Position numbers and translations under genes: made by a program. Source: Stereum hirsutum FP-91666 SS1 (taxonomy: Eukaryota > Basidiomycota > Agaricomycetes > Russulales > Stereaceae). Taken from it: DNA of 64,000 nucleotides. Under the pieces are notes generated by a model. The model saw only the letters and a list, made by a program, of their open reading frames with translations, did no database searches and was not told the origin of the DNA. Positions 23,058 through 33,822 of the stretch are shown piece after piece; the stretch's first letter is position 1; each line of letters begins with the position of its first letter. The stretch lies in NCBI RefSeq assembly GCF_000264905.1, contig NW_006763138.1, forward strand, positions 62,001 to 126,000, given 5' to 3'.

Positions 23058-23672
23058 TACATAATATCCTTATCTGTGGTGGGCTACATACACCAAAAAT
23101 ATGAACTGGTCCGAGGACCATCGGCCATATGTATCTTGTAGAGCGTATGCGTGATACAGAGCTTGAGCAAGATGCAGGGCGATAACTTGTCATTCCTATA
23201 TCGGCCAAAACGGTGTGTGTGAGCATCGCAGTAGTATGCTTCTACTCGAAATTACGCTCAAGAGCATCGATTCGGAGAATGCGCCGTGGGCCCACGAGTA
23301 GCCGATGACTTTCAGCAGAGTACTATACCAGACCAAACGCGACCGATGTCTACATTTCCAAAACAACAGGCAAGAACGATCTCCGGACAGATGCATCCAT
23401 ACAGGAACAGCCGATACGTTTCTTGTGAGTACACGTATACGTAGGTATATATACCGCGTCAACAAGGGGAACAAGGGGGTGGGGGTGGGTATTTCAAAGA
23501 CAGAGCTGACAGGACGAACAACAACGAGAAGAGCCTGGGCGAACTAGCTACAAACGAATAAAACAATCGACGACGGAACCACGAGCACACCAAGGTACCA
23601 AAATGCAAAAAGCCAAACACAAACACAAACACGAATCCAGCAGACTATGATACATAAACCGCCCAGTAGACC
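23058..23672. other. Intergenic stretch downstream of the PAS gene
   Basis: 3' flank of the PAS-domain gene and possible 5' exon of the doubtful gene to its left. There is a run of G near 23463-23488. No supported gene. Confidence 0.4.
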
Positions 23673-25259
23673 TTATGCGCCGCCAGACGTGGATGGCAGC
23701 ACCACTGGAGTTGAGCTCGGGGGGACTGGTGAGGCATGCCGTAGGATGACCATCAATCCGTCCGAATGGGCGGAGAAAATGGCATCGACGGCCATTTCCG
23801 ACTCCTCCGTGGAGGATGGCAGGCGGCGACGTACTCGGGAGGTAGCAGACGAGGGCGCGGCACTATGCGAGCCGTGCGTGCGCGTCGACGATCCTGGACC
23901 TCCGGCGTCCCGGTGCCGTTGCCTCGCCGGAGGAGGATCAGCTTGCCGTTCGCTATAGAGGGGGTATGAGGGTGGCGTGCGGTGTCAAATCAGTGCATGT
24001 TCAGCATGAGGTGCGCCAACGGGAAACACTAACCTAGAGTCCCTACCCTGTCGATATAGTTGAAATTTGCCAAATCCGAACCCTCCATCGCTTGGCTGCC
24101 CTCGTTCGTTGACACCCCATCCTTTGACAGCATCTATCCAACTCCGGACCAGGTCTTCGTCTTTTTTGGCCACGAAATCGAAGAAGCTACGACCCATTAC
24201 GGTTGTAGTGGGCAGGAAGGTGTCATTGGAGCAGTAGATGATGGGGCAACTTAGCGAGAACCTGTCAAGAATGAAGGCGGTGCGGATGGATTGCTTCGGT
24301 AACGGATCGAAGGTGATAACTTTCTCCACTCTCTCTGCCAGCTCATCTGTTTCGTCCACGGGATTTGTGGCGTTGGCGCGGACATTGCTGATCTTGGTGG
24401 TGGTTGTGACGGAGCCTTCCGGGCCTACCGCACCCGACGACAACGGGACAGCGATTGTGCTAGGTGGCATCGGCGAGGGATCATTCCACCGCTGTCGTGT
24501 ATTGTAGGTAAATAAATAGTGTAATAAGGGGCAAGAACTGAATGCCGGAGCGCCACTCACCCTGAACTCGAAATTGGCAGCTGAAGGGGTGATGACGGTG
24601 ACCTCCTGCGCCGTGGATGCATTGTGCATCGCCTTGGGCCCCATGGAGGCAAATGAGACGCTACCCACGAGGACGTTATAGGCTACAGTTCGAGACTGAC
24701 GGTACGAGGTAAGCATTCATCAGGGCGACGTAGGGGAGGCATCGGCCAGATACTCACGATTGCACAAAGGATGTAACCTTTGTATGGGTCCTTATGCTTC
24801 ATGCGGAGGTAGGCGAGAACGGCCGCTTTGTCTTGTCGTATGGTGTCGCTGAAGCACGAGTGAGAATCGGAAACGAGTAGGAGATATCCTCACTCCCATG
24901 ACATACTAGTGCATATGTTTTACACGAGAGAATTCATCCGGGTGAACGAGGTCGAGAGACGGTGTACCGACGAGCTCATGTGGCTCATAACCTGCTCGGA
25001 TACTATGTGAGCAAAGAAAGGGGTGAAAGGATGATACTATGGGCGCTTACCGAGGAGGTCACTGACAGATTCTGTAAGAAATACCCATGTCGCCTGTGTT
25101 GAACGTAGAAGTAAGACAGAGAGTCATCGACAGAGGCGGAGTGTGAGCGCACATTCTCTGAGAAATCCACGATCCCGACTAAAGGCGCCTGGGGTCAGTT
25201 TATATCGTGGAAAATATATGGCCTAGAAACGCACTGAAGGAAACGCTGGGAGAGTCCAT
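23673..25259 (-). CDS. PAS-domain protein with two PAS repeats
   Basis: Eight exons (25259-25235, 25178-25153, 25093-25051, 24991-24907, 24848-24758, 24695-24561, 24491-24034, 23952-23673) give 380 residues. The N-terminal PAS (about residues 9-130) reads FIGIVDFSENATWVFLTESV, then SDLLGYEPHELVGTPSLDLV, HPDEFSRVKHMHYDTI and a C-terminal strand SRTVAYNVLVGSVSFA. A second PAS-like region (about 205-285) has TAFILDRFSLSCPIIYCSND and MGRSFFDFVAKKDEDLVRSW. The rest is low-complexity Ser/Arg/Pro. There is no zinc finger, basic region or kinase domain, and the LOV flavin motif (G.NCRFLQ) is absent, so it is not a WC-1-type photoreceptor. PAS proteins generally sense small molecules, redox or light, or dimerise; a WC-2-like partner role is a guess. 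Divergent from TRM61 (630 bp). Confidence 0.8.
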
Positions 25260-25889
25260 CGCTTGGCAAACCTAGTAAAAGAAATGGACACGAAGAACGG
25301 AAGGGCGTGGCAGAAGACGGATTGAATATGGTCTGCGGCTGGCCCAGAGCAGTTCGAAGGGGGAAGAGCGTCGGTTATATCAGCAGGATAAAGATTGAGC
25401 GAGCTTGGAGAGCGTGTGCTGGCTGTACGACGGGGCTTGCGATGGGGAGAGCGACTGAGGACGTCCAGGGTGAGCAAGGCGTGCGCTCGCAGACATCTGG
25501 CCGACTCTGGACAAGATGCGAACGACCGAGTTGACGCTCACCTCGCTCCCCTCGGCAGCGGCCGGTCATCCTCCGTACGCGCGGAGTTTGGCACTTTGCT
25601 CTCTCTTCACCCCCACACAATCCCGGATTTCCAGCCGCTTTCTGGGCCTTCACACCCGAAGCGTAAAAATTCGCCGAGATCCTGCCACATCTGTACGGTA
25701 AGCAGCGCCCAGATTCGCTTCCACCGCTGGATCTCATACATCATATGCCTCTAAGTTACAAATATCGCCAAGCCGTGGGCCGCGGCGCCTTGCAATTATT
25801 ACCGTACAGGTCGCTGAACGTTCTCACAGGATCTTTTCTGAATAGACTACAACATATCTACTCTTCTGATATTCTATTCGCTAGTCAAT
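25260..25889. other. Divergent promoter region between PAS gene and TRM61
   Basis: 630 bp containing the promoters of both genes. Frames inside are short or low-complexity. No clear TATA box or other element was recognised. Confidence 0.4.
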
Positions 25890-28064
25890 ATGTGGTCCTC
25901 TGCCCCTACGATAGCGGCTGGAGATGTGGTCATCGCATGGCTCGTAGGTGTTCTCAAATTACGTTCAATTGCATTGGAATGTACTGAACGAAAAGTGTAG
26001 ACACGAGAACAGATACAGCCTCTCACCATAACTCCCGGAAAGGAGTTCAACAGCAAGTTCGGGAACTATCGCCACGCAGACCTAGTTGGGCTGCCTTATG
26101 GCTCCAAAATCGCCTCTCGCACTGGCAAAGGATTCATTCATATCCTGCGGCCCACACCCGAGTTGTGGACTCTGGCGTTACCCCACCGCACCCAGATTCT
26201 CTACATCGCAGATATAGCATTCATCACTTCATGGCTCAACATCCATCCTGGCAGTGTCGTTATCGAAGCAGGTTAGTCACAAACATGTCCTGCACTTACC
26301 AGATAGCCTCAGTCTATTGGCCTTCGTGTCTCGAGTTCAACGGCTTCTGGTCACCGTATTCGACCCACGGTGCTCTCAGTCATAGAGGTTCCTTGTCATA
26401 CTGAGGACTGGAAGTTCTGTGGACTCTATCAGCCGACGGTCTGCAGCGAGATTCACTCACTAGTCGCTGAATCTCTCCCAAAAATAACTCTTCTTGAGCT
26501 CCTTGCGACCTCCTTCTTCCCGTTCATCTGCTTCTACTGGCTGCATCCACTGCGCATCATTGACTCCAGGGCACACGCTGTACAGCCTTCTATCTCATGG
26601 TCCCTTTTTATGCTGAACACGTGTACGTACTAACCTTCTTGCAATGTGCGAAGGCACCGGCTCCGGGTCCTTCTCGCATTCAGTGGCAAGAACGATTGGG
26701 TCTTCTGGAAAGCTGTGGTCGTATGAATTCCATGAAGCGAGAGCAAACAAGGCGAGGTATGTCGGTACTTTGAACCCATCTCGCCTCTTCCCTACACTGC
26801 CATGTTTCTCCGTGAAGCCACCTCCATTGACTGTTGTGGCATAATTCATGTCTGTTTTTATCCCCTCCTTGTAGGGAAGAGTTTACTCGCCACGGAATGT
26901 CGGATACGGTCACTCTCACTCACCGCAATGTCTGCAAAGATGGTTTCACGGTGACCGACGAAGCGGATGCTAGTGCGTGGCCGTTATACGGAGCCGGTCT
27001 CTCCTTAAGCAACATACTAATTACCCAATTACGCCGTTATAGTCTTCCTCGACCTGCCTGCCCCTTGGGAAGCCATAGAGCACGCAAAGAAAGCACTCAG
27101 AGTAGGCAATCCCTTCTCCACTACATACTGGAGACAAACAATGCTCATATTGTCGGAATATACCAGAAAGACCGCATCACACGAATATGCTGTTTCAGCC
27201 CATGCATGGAGCAAGTCCTACGGACAGTGAGCGCACTCAACGAGGCAAATTTCACAGGTACGCCCCATGAGGGCGCAAAACTACTCCGCCACCCAAACAC
27301 CCGTCCCCACCCATCTCGACCTGAGATTGATGCTGATACTTGCTATCCTCAGATATCACGATGTACGAAACTCTCCTTCGGCCATACGAAGTCAGCCAAG
27401 TCCCGACCCTCCAGCCTATCAGCGCTGTCTCCCAGAAACTCAAACAATCCGAAAAACGCCGTGAAGAGAAACGGATCCGACAGATCGCGGCCTCCCGCTC
27501 ACGGACGGTCGAAAAACGAAAACGCTCGGAAGTCGCGAATGGCGGTGAAGACGAGGAGGGAAAGCCTGCAGCTGACGATGACGATGACGCTGACGGCAAG
27601 GAGAAGGGCACCAAACGGGTGAAGACAGACAATGAGCCCGCAGCTGATGTCGTCGCGAACTCATCTGTGCAGGGCCAACTGCCATCTTCTACACTCGCCA
27701 TCGGACAAGGGGATACGGACGTTAAGATGGACTCGCCCACGACTGTACCGACAACTCTCCTCGAGGCCGAGGATACGACGGAGCCGACGACACAGTTCCT
27801 GGCTAAAGTCATGTCGGAGGTCCGCGGGCATACTTCTTACCTCACTTTCGCTGTCCTCCTTCCTGCGATTGTAGAACAAGTACAAGCGACGACCGAGGCT
27901 CAGAAGGATGGTGCTACCCCCGCCGCCATCCCAGAGACAGAACAGCAGATTATCACACCATTGTCAACAGGAGATGATACACAGGTGAGTCGTTTTCTAG
28001 ATGCTATTCATTATCCGCTAACATCGAATTCGTGTGCGTGGCGGTATAGAGTACAGATCCATAA
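25890..28064 (+). CDS. TRM61: tRNA (adenine-58-N1) methyltransferase catalytic subunit
   Basis: Eight exons: 25890-25943, 26001-26271, 26654-26756, 26875-26972, 27043-27101, 27167-27257, 27353-27984 and 28050-28064, giving 440 residues. It begins [20 protein letters not shown], as in Gcd14/Trm61. Diagnostic segments: [38 protein letters not shown], the SAM-binding [14 protein letters not shown] (about 104-117), [20 protein letters not shown] (about 174-192), [12 protein letters not shown] and the late [14 protein letters not shown]. An Asp/Glu/Lys-rich insert (about 255-375) splits the fold before that last motif. Known role: with Trm6 makes m1A58 in nuclear tRNA, including initiator tRNA. 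Intron 2 is 382 bp, far longer than the others. The last exon adds only Ser-Thr-Asp-Pro and the stop. Convergent with RAD4, stops 136 bp apart. Confidence 0.95.
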
Positions 28065-28200
28065 TTGTACAAGAAACCCGATGAAAGTGATACATCCATT
28101 AAATGAGACGAATAAAATACCGTCCGAGGCAGCGGTGTGGCGGTCGAGCAGCCAAATAACAATGTGGAACAATCGTCCCGTCTGTTCCCAAAGAGCAGCT

Positions 28201-31200
28201 TCAATCGGACTCTCCAATCGCCTCCCTAACCACTTCTTCTCGCTCCTGCTCCTCCTGTACCTTCGACGCATCCTTCCCTTTACGGGTCCTCAGCACCCTA
28301 TCTGACTTCACTACCGGGGGTTGTGCAGCCTTTCGACGCTTAGCCGGTGATGGTTGGGCGATGGCGTCCTCTTCATGCTCCTCTCCATCTTCAGACTCGT
28401 CATCAGAACGAGCTCTTGCGCCTCTTCCTCGTTTCCGACCAGCGACGGCCTTAGCCTTCGTGGCTGTTCGGGGCGTAGGCTTTGGTTTTGGTTTCGGTTT
28501 TGAATTTGTCGAAGCCGAAATTGTGTTGGCAGTTCCGTTGGTTTTCCGAAGGGTCCTCCGTGCGAGTGGTTTCGTTGAGACCGAAGCCGGAGATGGTTGA
28601 TATCCGGCGTCATCGTCGCCCTCGTCCACTACATCTTTCGATGGTGCGATAGCCGCCGAGACTGGTAGCTCATCCAGTGGCGAAGACCGCAAAGAAAGGT
28701 CACCAGCAGCCAACTCAGCCATCGTCTTCGGTGCGCCTCTCGGTGGCGCTGGTACTGGTATCACCTCCATCATGTCATCTTCATCTTCATCTTCCTCCAG
28801 ACCTTCGGTGAGTTCATAACCGTCGCTTGGCCGCTCGAGACCGATTGAATCTGAACGATCTTGGTCCGCTGCGATGGAAGGAGCGGTACTCGTTCCCGGG
28901 ACAGATTTTGGAGTGTTTGGTGTAGACTGGAAGATTGCGTGTTGATACTTTGGTAAGAGGTATGGCTGAACGACATCGTCTGCTCCTGTGATGAAGCCGC
29001 CGGCCTGAAGTTGTGAATGAATATATGGTCAGGAACAGAGAAGAGGACTCTGGCTAGGATTAGCGCTATACCTGTTCAACCGAATTATCCCCAACATTCT
29101 TACTAGCACCACCAAAATCATCCCCGTTGGCCAAGGGATTATCAGCACGACCTGCATATTGCTCCTGCAATCGCTTTCGTATCCGCAAGCCTTGGATCAG
29201 GCGGGTCCAGCGCTTGATGACCGCATCCTGTCGTTTGGTCTTCTCCCTTTCTGCAGCGTTGTGTTCCTGCTCCCAATACGCCTCTAGAATGGCTTCTTCG
29301 TTCTCTACTGCGACGACGATTCCAGTAAGAACCGGGAAAGCGCGCCGCTTCTTGAACTCGAAGCCCGTCTGTGGAAACGACGTGCATTCAGCTATCGCTA
29401 CTCAAAAGAAAGGTCTAGGACAAGAGAGATTACTCACGACTGCTTCGGCATAGTCAAATCCTAGCTGACGAGCGACCTTTGCGATGCCCTTGTCTGTGAA
29501 TGTTTCGAGGGCCGTCATGAGAGATAACGTGCAGAAAATAGCGGAGGCTACTCACGAGGCAAATGGGCCGCTCCTGCGGGTAGCATGCTCGACGTATACA
29601 GGTCGATATTTCCGAAGTCGTTCTTCGGCACGCGTCCCTGTAAAACGACCCTTCAGCATCAGCGACTCACCCACACTTGCCTTACTCGAAGAGAACTCAC
29701 ATCAACTACAGGCTCAGGAACATACACTTCGGTCTGCCTCTCCGCATATAAACCCTGCATGACTTCCTCCCCTTCCCCCTTCCCGTCCGCAGCCCCAGCC
29801 TCTCTCAACACCTCCAATTCCCTCTTCCGACCGATCGTGGACGCCCTTTGTTTCACCCATTTCATCGGCTGCTCTCCTTCGCGTACCACACGTCCTTTCC
29901 GCATCCAGTTCTCCGCAGTTTTGAGCGAGAGGACAGCCGAGCGGGGATAGACGGGTTCGCCTCTGAATTTGCCTAGCTCGGGTGCGTTGGCGCGGATCTC
30001 TTGATCGCGAAGGAGATGGCGGGAGAGGACGTAGCTGCAGAAGCAATAGCGATGAGTGCTGCTATACCACGGATGGAGAATGCACTATGCTTTACAGTGG
30101 ATGGTCCTTAAAGCCGGACATTGTCGTGGGCATACCCTCCGTGATCTGGTTAGCAGTAAGTTCTTCATCTTCGAGGTCATCTCGATGCTATGCCCCAAAC
30201 GATCAAACAGGCTCAGCGTCTTCCGCACATCAGCCCAAAGCCCACATGTCAGCCAACGCACCAGTCTGTACGGCCTCGTCACCGTACCTAACACCCTCTC
30301 CCACCACTCCTTCCGCCCCTTCCCGCCCACCTGCGCCTTCGCGACCTTCGCGCCGTACTCCCTCGCATACCGAGGCGTCAAATCCCTCGCATAACTATCC
30401 TCTTCGAAAGCTACCACGTAGGACATCCGATTGTCGACCCGCGTTTGTCGGCGGCCAGGGCCCCTAGCCGTGAGGGCACTAGGATGACCAGGATCAAAGA
30501 GCTTGCGTTTATTGATTATGGCGCGGATAGGGTCTACGGGGAGCCAGCGTGCATCTGCACGAGAGAAGACTTCGATCCAGAAGATGGGTGGGGTACGCGT
30601 TGGATCTGGAGGCTCTGTGGCAAGAGATGTAAAAAGTCAGTAGAAGACTCATTGAATAGATAGAAAGAGAGAAACGCACTAGGCGGTTGGGATGAAGCTA
30701 ATGTCTGGCCCTTGCTCTTCGACTTTCTTAGCCTAATTACCGGCTTCGCTTTCTCCTTACCCTTCCCTTTACCATTGGCTGCCGGGCTGCTGCTACCCCC
30801 ATCAAGCGTTTGACCATCTCCTGGGAAGTACCCACCAGTCGAAGGAATATCAACCTCCTCCATATCTCCATCTTCCTCTCCATCTTCTTCACCATCCACC
30901 GAAGCCCTATCCTTCCCCTTCCCCTTCGTCTTCGGTTTCGGCTTAGACTTAGGCTTGCCTACACCCGCTTGCCACGGTACGCTCTGCAAACTGACCACCA
31001 ATCTCGCAGGGATCCCAAGTGCTCTGCATAACGCTGTGAACAATTGCGCACTCACGTCCCGGCTCCCGTACCGCTGCAACGCACGCTTCATCAGACTCTT
31101 CTCGCTCCTGACCACCTCCCACTCGTCCTCATCCTCTCCGTCCTGCCATGCTTCTACATCAAGTTCAACCGGCCCTTGATATGCTTTGCCTTTCCCCTTC

Positions 31201-32015
31201 CGGTCCACCTTGAATGGTGAGGTCGATACGAAAGGCTGAGAAGGCAGGAGACCTTTCACGGAGAGACGGGTCTGAATTTCGTCGAACGTGCGACTACGAA
31301 GATGTCCTTCGGGATCTACCTCGAAGAAATCGTTGGCCCACCATTCTGCGAGGCGGGTGATGGCGAGTTGGAAGAGATGACCACGTTTGGGAGCTTCGGG
31401 GATGCGTGACCTGTGGATCTTGGCAAATTCGTTCTGGAGTCTTAAAGGTGTGAGTGAGAGAAGGCGGGCCTGTTAGAAACATGACAAGATGAAGTGTGAG
31501 TGTCTAGATGAGCGCATAGAACCTGGGTTGGATGGGTCGTGCAGTTGGGAGAGTACGTTCAGACCGACCTGTAAGAGCTGGTCGTTAAGCCATCGGTTTC
31601 GAATGCGCGCATTGACGAGAAGAGCGACTGTATGGATTTTATGACAGTCTATCCGCGTCAGGCGTTCTGCATGAGAGATCCCTGTAGTTTTCTTCCTATG
31701 CAATTTCAGCTCAATGCCCATAATCCTCCTACTCCTATGCACTCACGCTTGACAAAGCTGAAACCAATGTACTCACTTTGCTGCGTCTCCCTTCTTGTCA
31801 GTCCTCTTGCTCAGTGTAATCTCAATGTCCGGTCTTGATAGCGTCGAAGGGCCCTCCTCAACATCGAGATGGATGTCCGCCGAATCGTGTGGAGCAGTCG
31901 GTGCTGTTGAAGCTTGAGGGACCGTAACGTCGACCTCTTCCCAGTCTATCTCGTCTTCATCGCTGTCCTCGAGTTGCGCAAGGAGCATTTCATCGTTGAC
32001 TTCGTCGTCCTCCAT
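28201..32015 (-). CDS. RAD4: DNA damage recognition protein Rad4/XPC
   Basis: Ten exons: 32015-31777, 31734-31569, 31469-30680, 30614-30262, 30187-30096, 30034-29701, 29637-29556, 29493-29438, 29368-29072 and 29004-28201, giving about 1070 residues. The start at 32015 (MEDDEVNDEMLLAQLEDSDE) gives the usual acidic N-terminus. A transglutaminase-like domain (about 80-510) includes TGISHAERLTRIDCHKIHTV, NARIRNRWLNDQ, FTALCRALGIPARLVVSLQS and PPIFWIEVFSRADARWLPVD. Then the beta-hairpin domains: BHD1 (HRDDLEDEELTANQ, GFKDHPLYVLSRHLLRDQEI), BHD2 and BHD3 (GRVPKNDFGNIDLYTSSMLP, RQLGFDYAEAVTGFEFKKRR, PVLTGIVVAVENEE). Known role: binds helix-distorting lesions with Rad23 to start global nucleotide excision repair in the nucleus. 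It has long Lys-rich linkers and an unusually long C-terminal tail (about 805-1070) with basic clusters. Convergent with TRM61. Confidence 0.95.
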
Positions 32016-32589
32016 GGCGAACACTGTCTAGTTCGAGCCAAAAGTCACTGTACCGCATACACGCTTGAAAGGGTGGGGAACGCGAGTCATTTCGGGTAAA
32101 TTGGTTCGGACGCGCTTCGTCACATGGTGCCGTCGTGTGACAGTGACAATTTCTGAGTCGCCATTGGTTCGCCACACTGACGCCACACTCTCGCCAATAG
32201 GGAATCGGCCCATTTTCAGCTCATCTAGCCGTTAACATCACTCTTCGCTCGGTCTTGTAGCAGGTGAGTACATTGACCCAAATCATGGCATGTTGTGCTC
32301 GAGTAGCTGAGGTGAGGGCCAATAATAAACAACCTATCGATCATGCGAAGGGTACGCATGCACGCTTTGTTGAAGGGTCGAGCGACAAGACAAGGAGCAT
32401 GATGTGATTCCAGATGATAGTACAAACAAAGGAGAAATTATAATCTACAATCTATGAGTACAACAATACGATGAACAACAGGAGAGCGAGTAAAGATGCA
32501 TGCGGGGCTATGGAGACATGGGAGTAGGTGGAACGTGATAAAGGTATGGCGAAGCGGGTATAGTACAACAAGACAGGGAACGTAAAAAC
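32016..32589. other. Intergenic region between RAD4 and the HAD phosphatase gene
   Basis: 574 bp with the RAD4 promoter on its left side and the 3' flank of the HAD gene on its right. Only short frames; no RNA or repeat recognised. Confidence 0.4.
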
Positions 32590-33822
32590 TCAAGCCTCGA
32601 TGACAAACTTCAGCTTGATCTCGCCGTCAACCTCTTCTGGAATGCAGGTCACCTTCTCCATGTTCTCCACAATATAGTGCGCACCGCAGTTCTCGATCTT
32701 CGAACGCTCGTGCGAGGTGCAGACGGCGATGACGGTCGCGCCTGATGCGACGCCGGCGCGGATACCGGAAGGCGAGTCTTCGAATACGACACACTTCTTC
32801 GCGTCGAAGCCGAGGCACTTCGCAGCGAGGAGGAAGGGGTCAGGAGCGGGCTTGCCAGCCTTCAGACGCTTGTCGTCGGCGGTGATAGTGACTGGTGGGG
32901 GAGTGATACCAACGCGAGTCATGCAACCGTAAGCTAGAGAGAGGAGCGCAAGGTAAGCGAGCTGAAGAAGACGAGAGCAGACAAGCGAAAGGAGACTAAC
33001 CGTAGGTCTTCGCACCCGATGTGGCGACAGCATAGTGTCCCTCAGGGATGGACTCGATCATCCTTTTCACGCCGGGCAAGATCTGAACAGAACGGTCGAC
33101 ACTCGCGGCCTCGATCTGCCAAGCGTTCATCTCATGCGACGAGCCCTTGAGCGTGCTCAAGCCACCCTTGCCCTCCTGCTGAATCATCTCTTCGTGAACG
33201 TCCTCCATGATAGCATCGTCGAAACCATGCGAGTCGGCGTCGGGCATGACGGACATCTGAAGTATGTTGTTAAGACGAGTGCCGAAGGATGGACGTCGTT
33301 GTGTGCCGGCAGGTGTGGAGAAGGAAGTGGCGCGAGAGGATGGTGCTGATGAGCCGGCGGAAATGAGTTCTGGAGTGACGGCGCCGGAATAAACAACGGA
33401 AGCAGGGGTGTGAGGAGTGGCGGGAGTGTAAGACCATGGCGAGTTAGTCTGAGAGCCGGGGCCGTGCTTGTTGTAAGCGTCGGCGTAGTAGAGGATAGTC
33501 TCCTCGAAGGCTTGAACCTCGTCGTCCATCTCGTGGGCCTTGATATCAGGCTTGAACTGGGCGAGGTTGTCGACAGCGCGCTTGCCGTGGGTAGCTGCGA
33601 TGACATAGTGCGGGTCTTGCCCAATATCCTTCGCAACTTTACCCCAGGCAGCTTCTACAGCGGCGATGGAGTCGGTGAGGGTGCCATCCTAAAAACGTCA
33701 ACACACTGAAAGAGTTAGCGAATCTTCCCGGGCACGCTGTGGCGAGGAGTAGAAGTATGGACGGAAGGGATACACACCATGTCAAAGAGGACGGCATCGG
33801 CGGTGAAGCTCGTAGAGGACAT
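32590..33822 (-). CDS. HAD-superfamily phosphatase, glycerol-3-phosphatase (Gpp/Dog) type, with internal insert
   Basis: Three exons (33822-33778, 33688-33001, 32933-32590) give 358 residues. HAD motifs: VLFDMDGTLTDS (nucleophile Asp14, acid Asp16), VATSGAKTYAYGCMTRVGI around motif II, Lys in KAGKPAPDPFLLAAKCLGF and VVFEDSPSGIRAGVASGATV (motif IV). The order and spacing match yeast Gpp1/Gpp2 and Dog1/2, which hydrolyse glycerol-3-phosphate or 2-deoxyglucose-6-phosphate in the cytosol. Those proteins have about 250 residues. Here roughly 100 residues rich in Ser, Thr and Pro (about 90-190, with TPATPHTPASVVYSG and PSFGTRLNNI) interrupt the cap domain before EMNAWQIEAASVDRSVQILP. Both introns keep the insert in frame, so it is part of the coding sequence. 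Substrate cannot be fixed from sequence. Confidence 0.88.
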
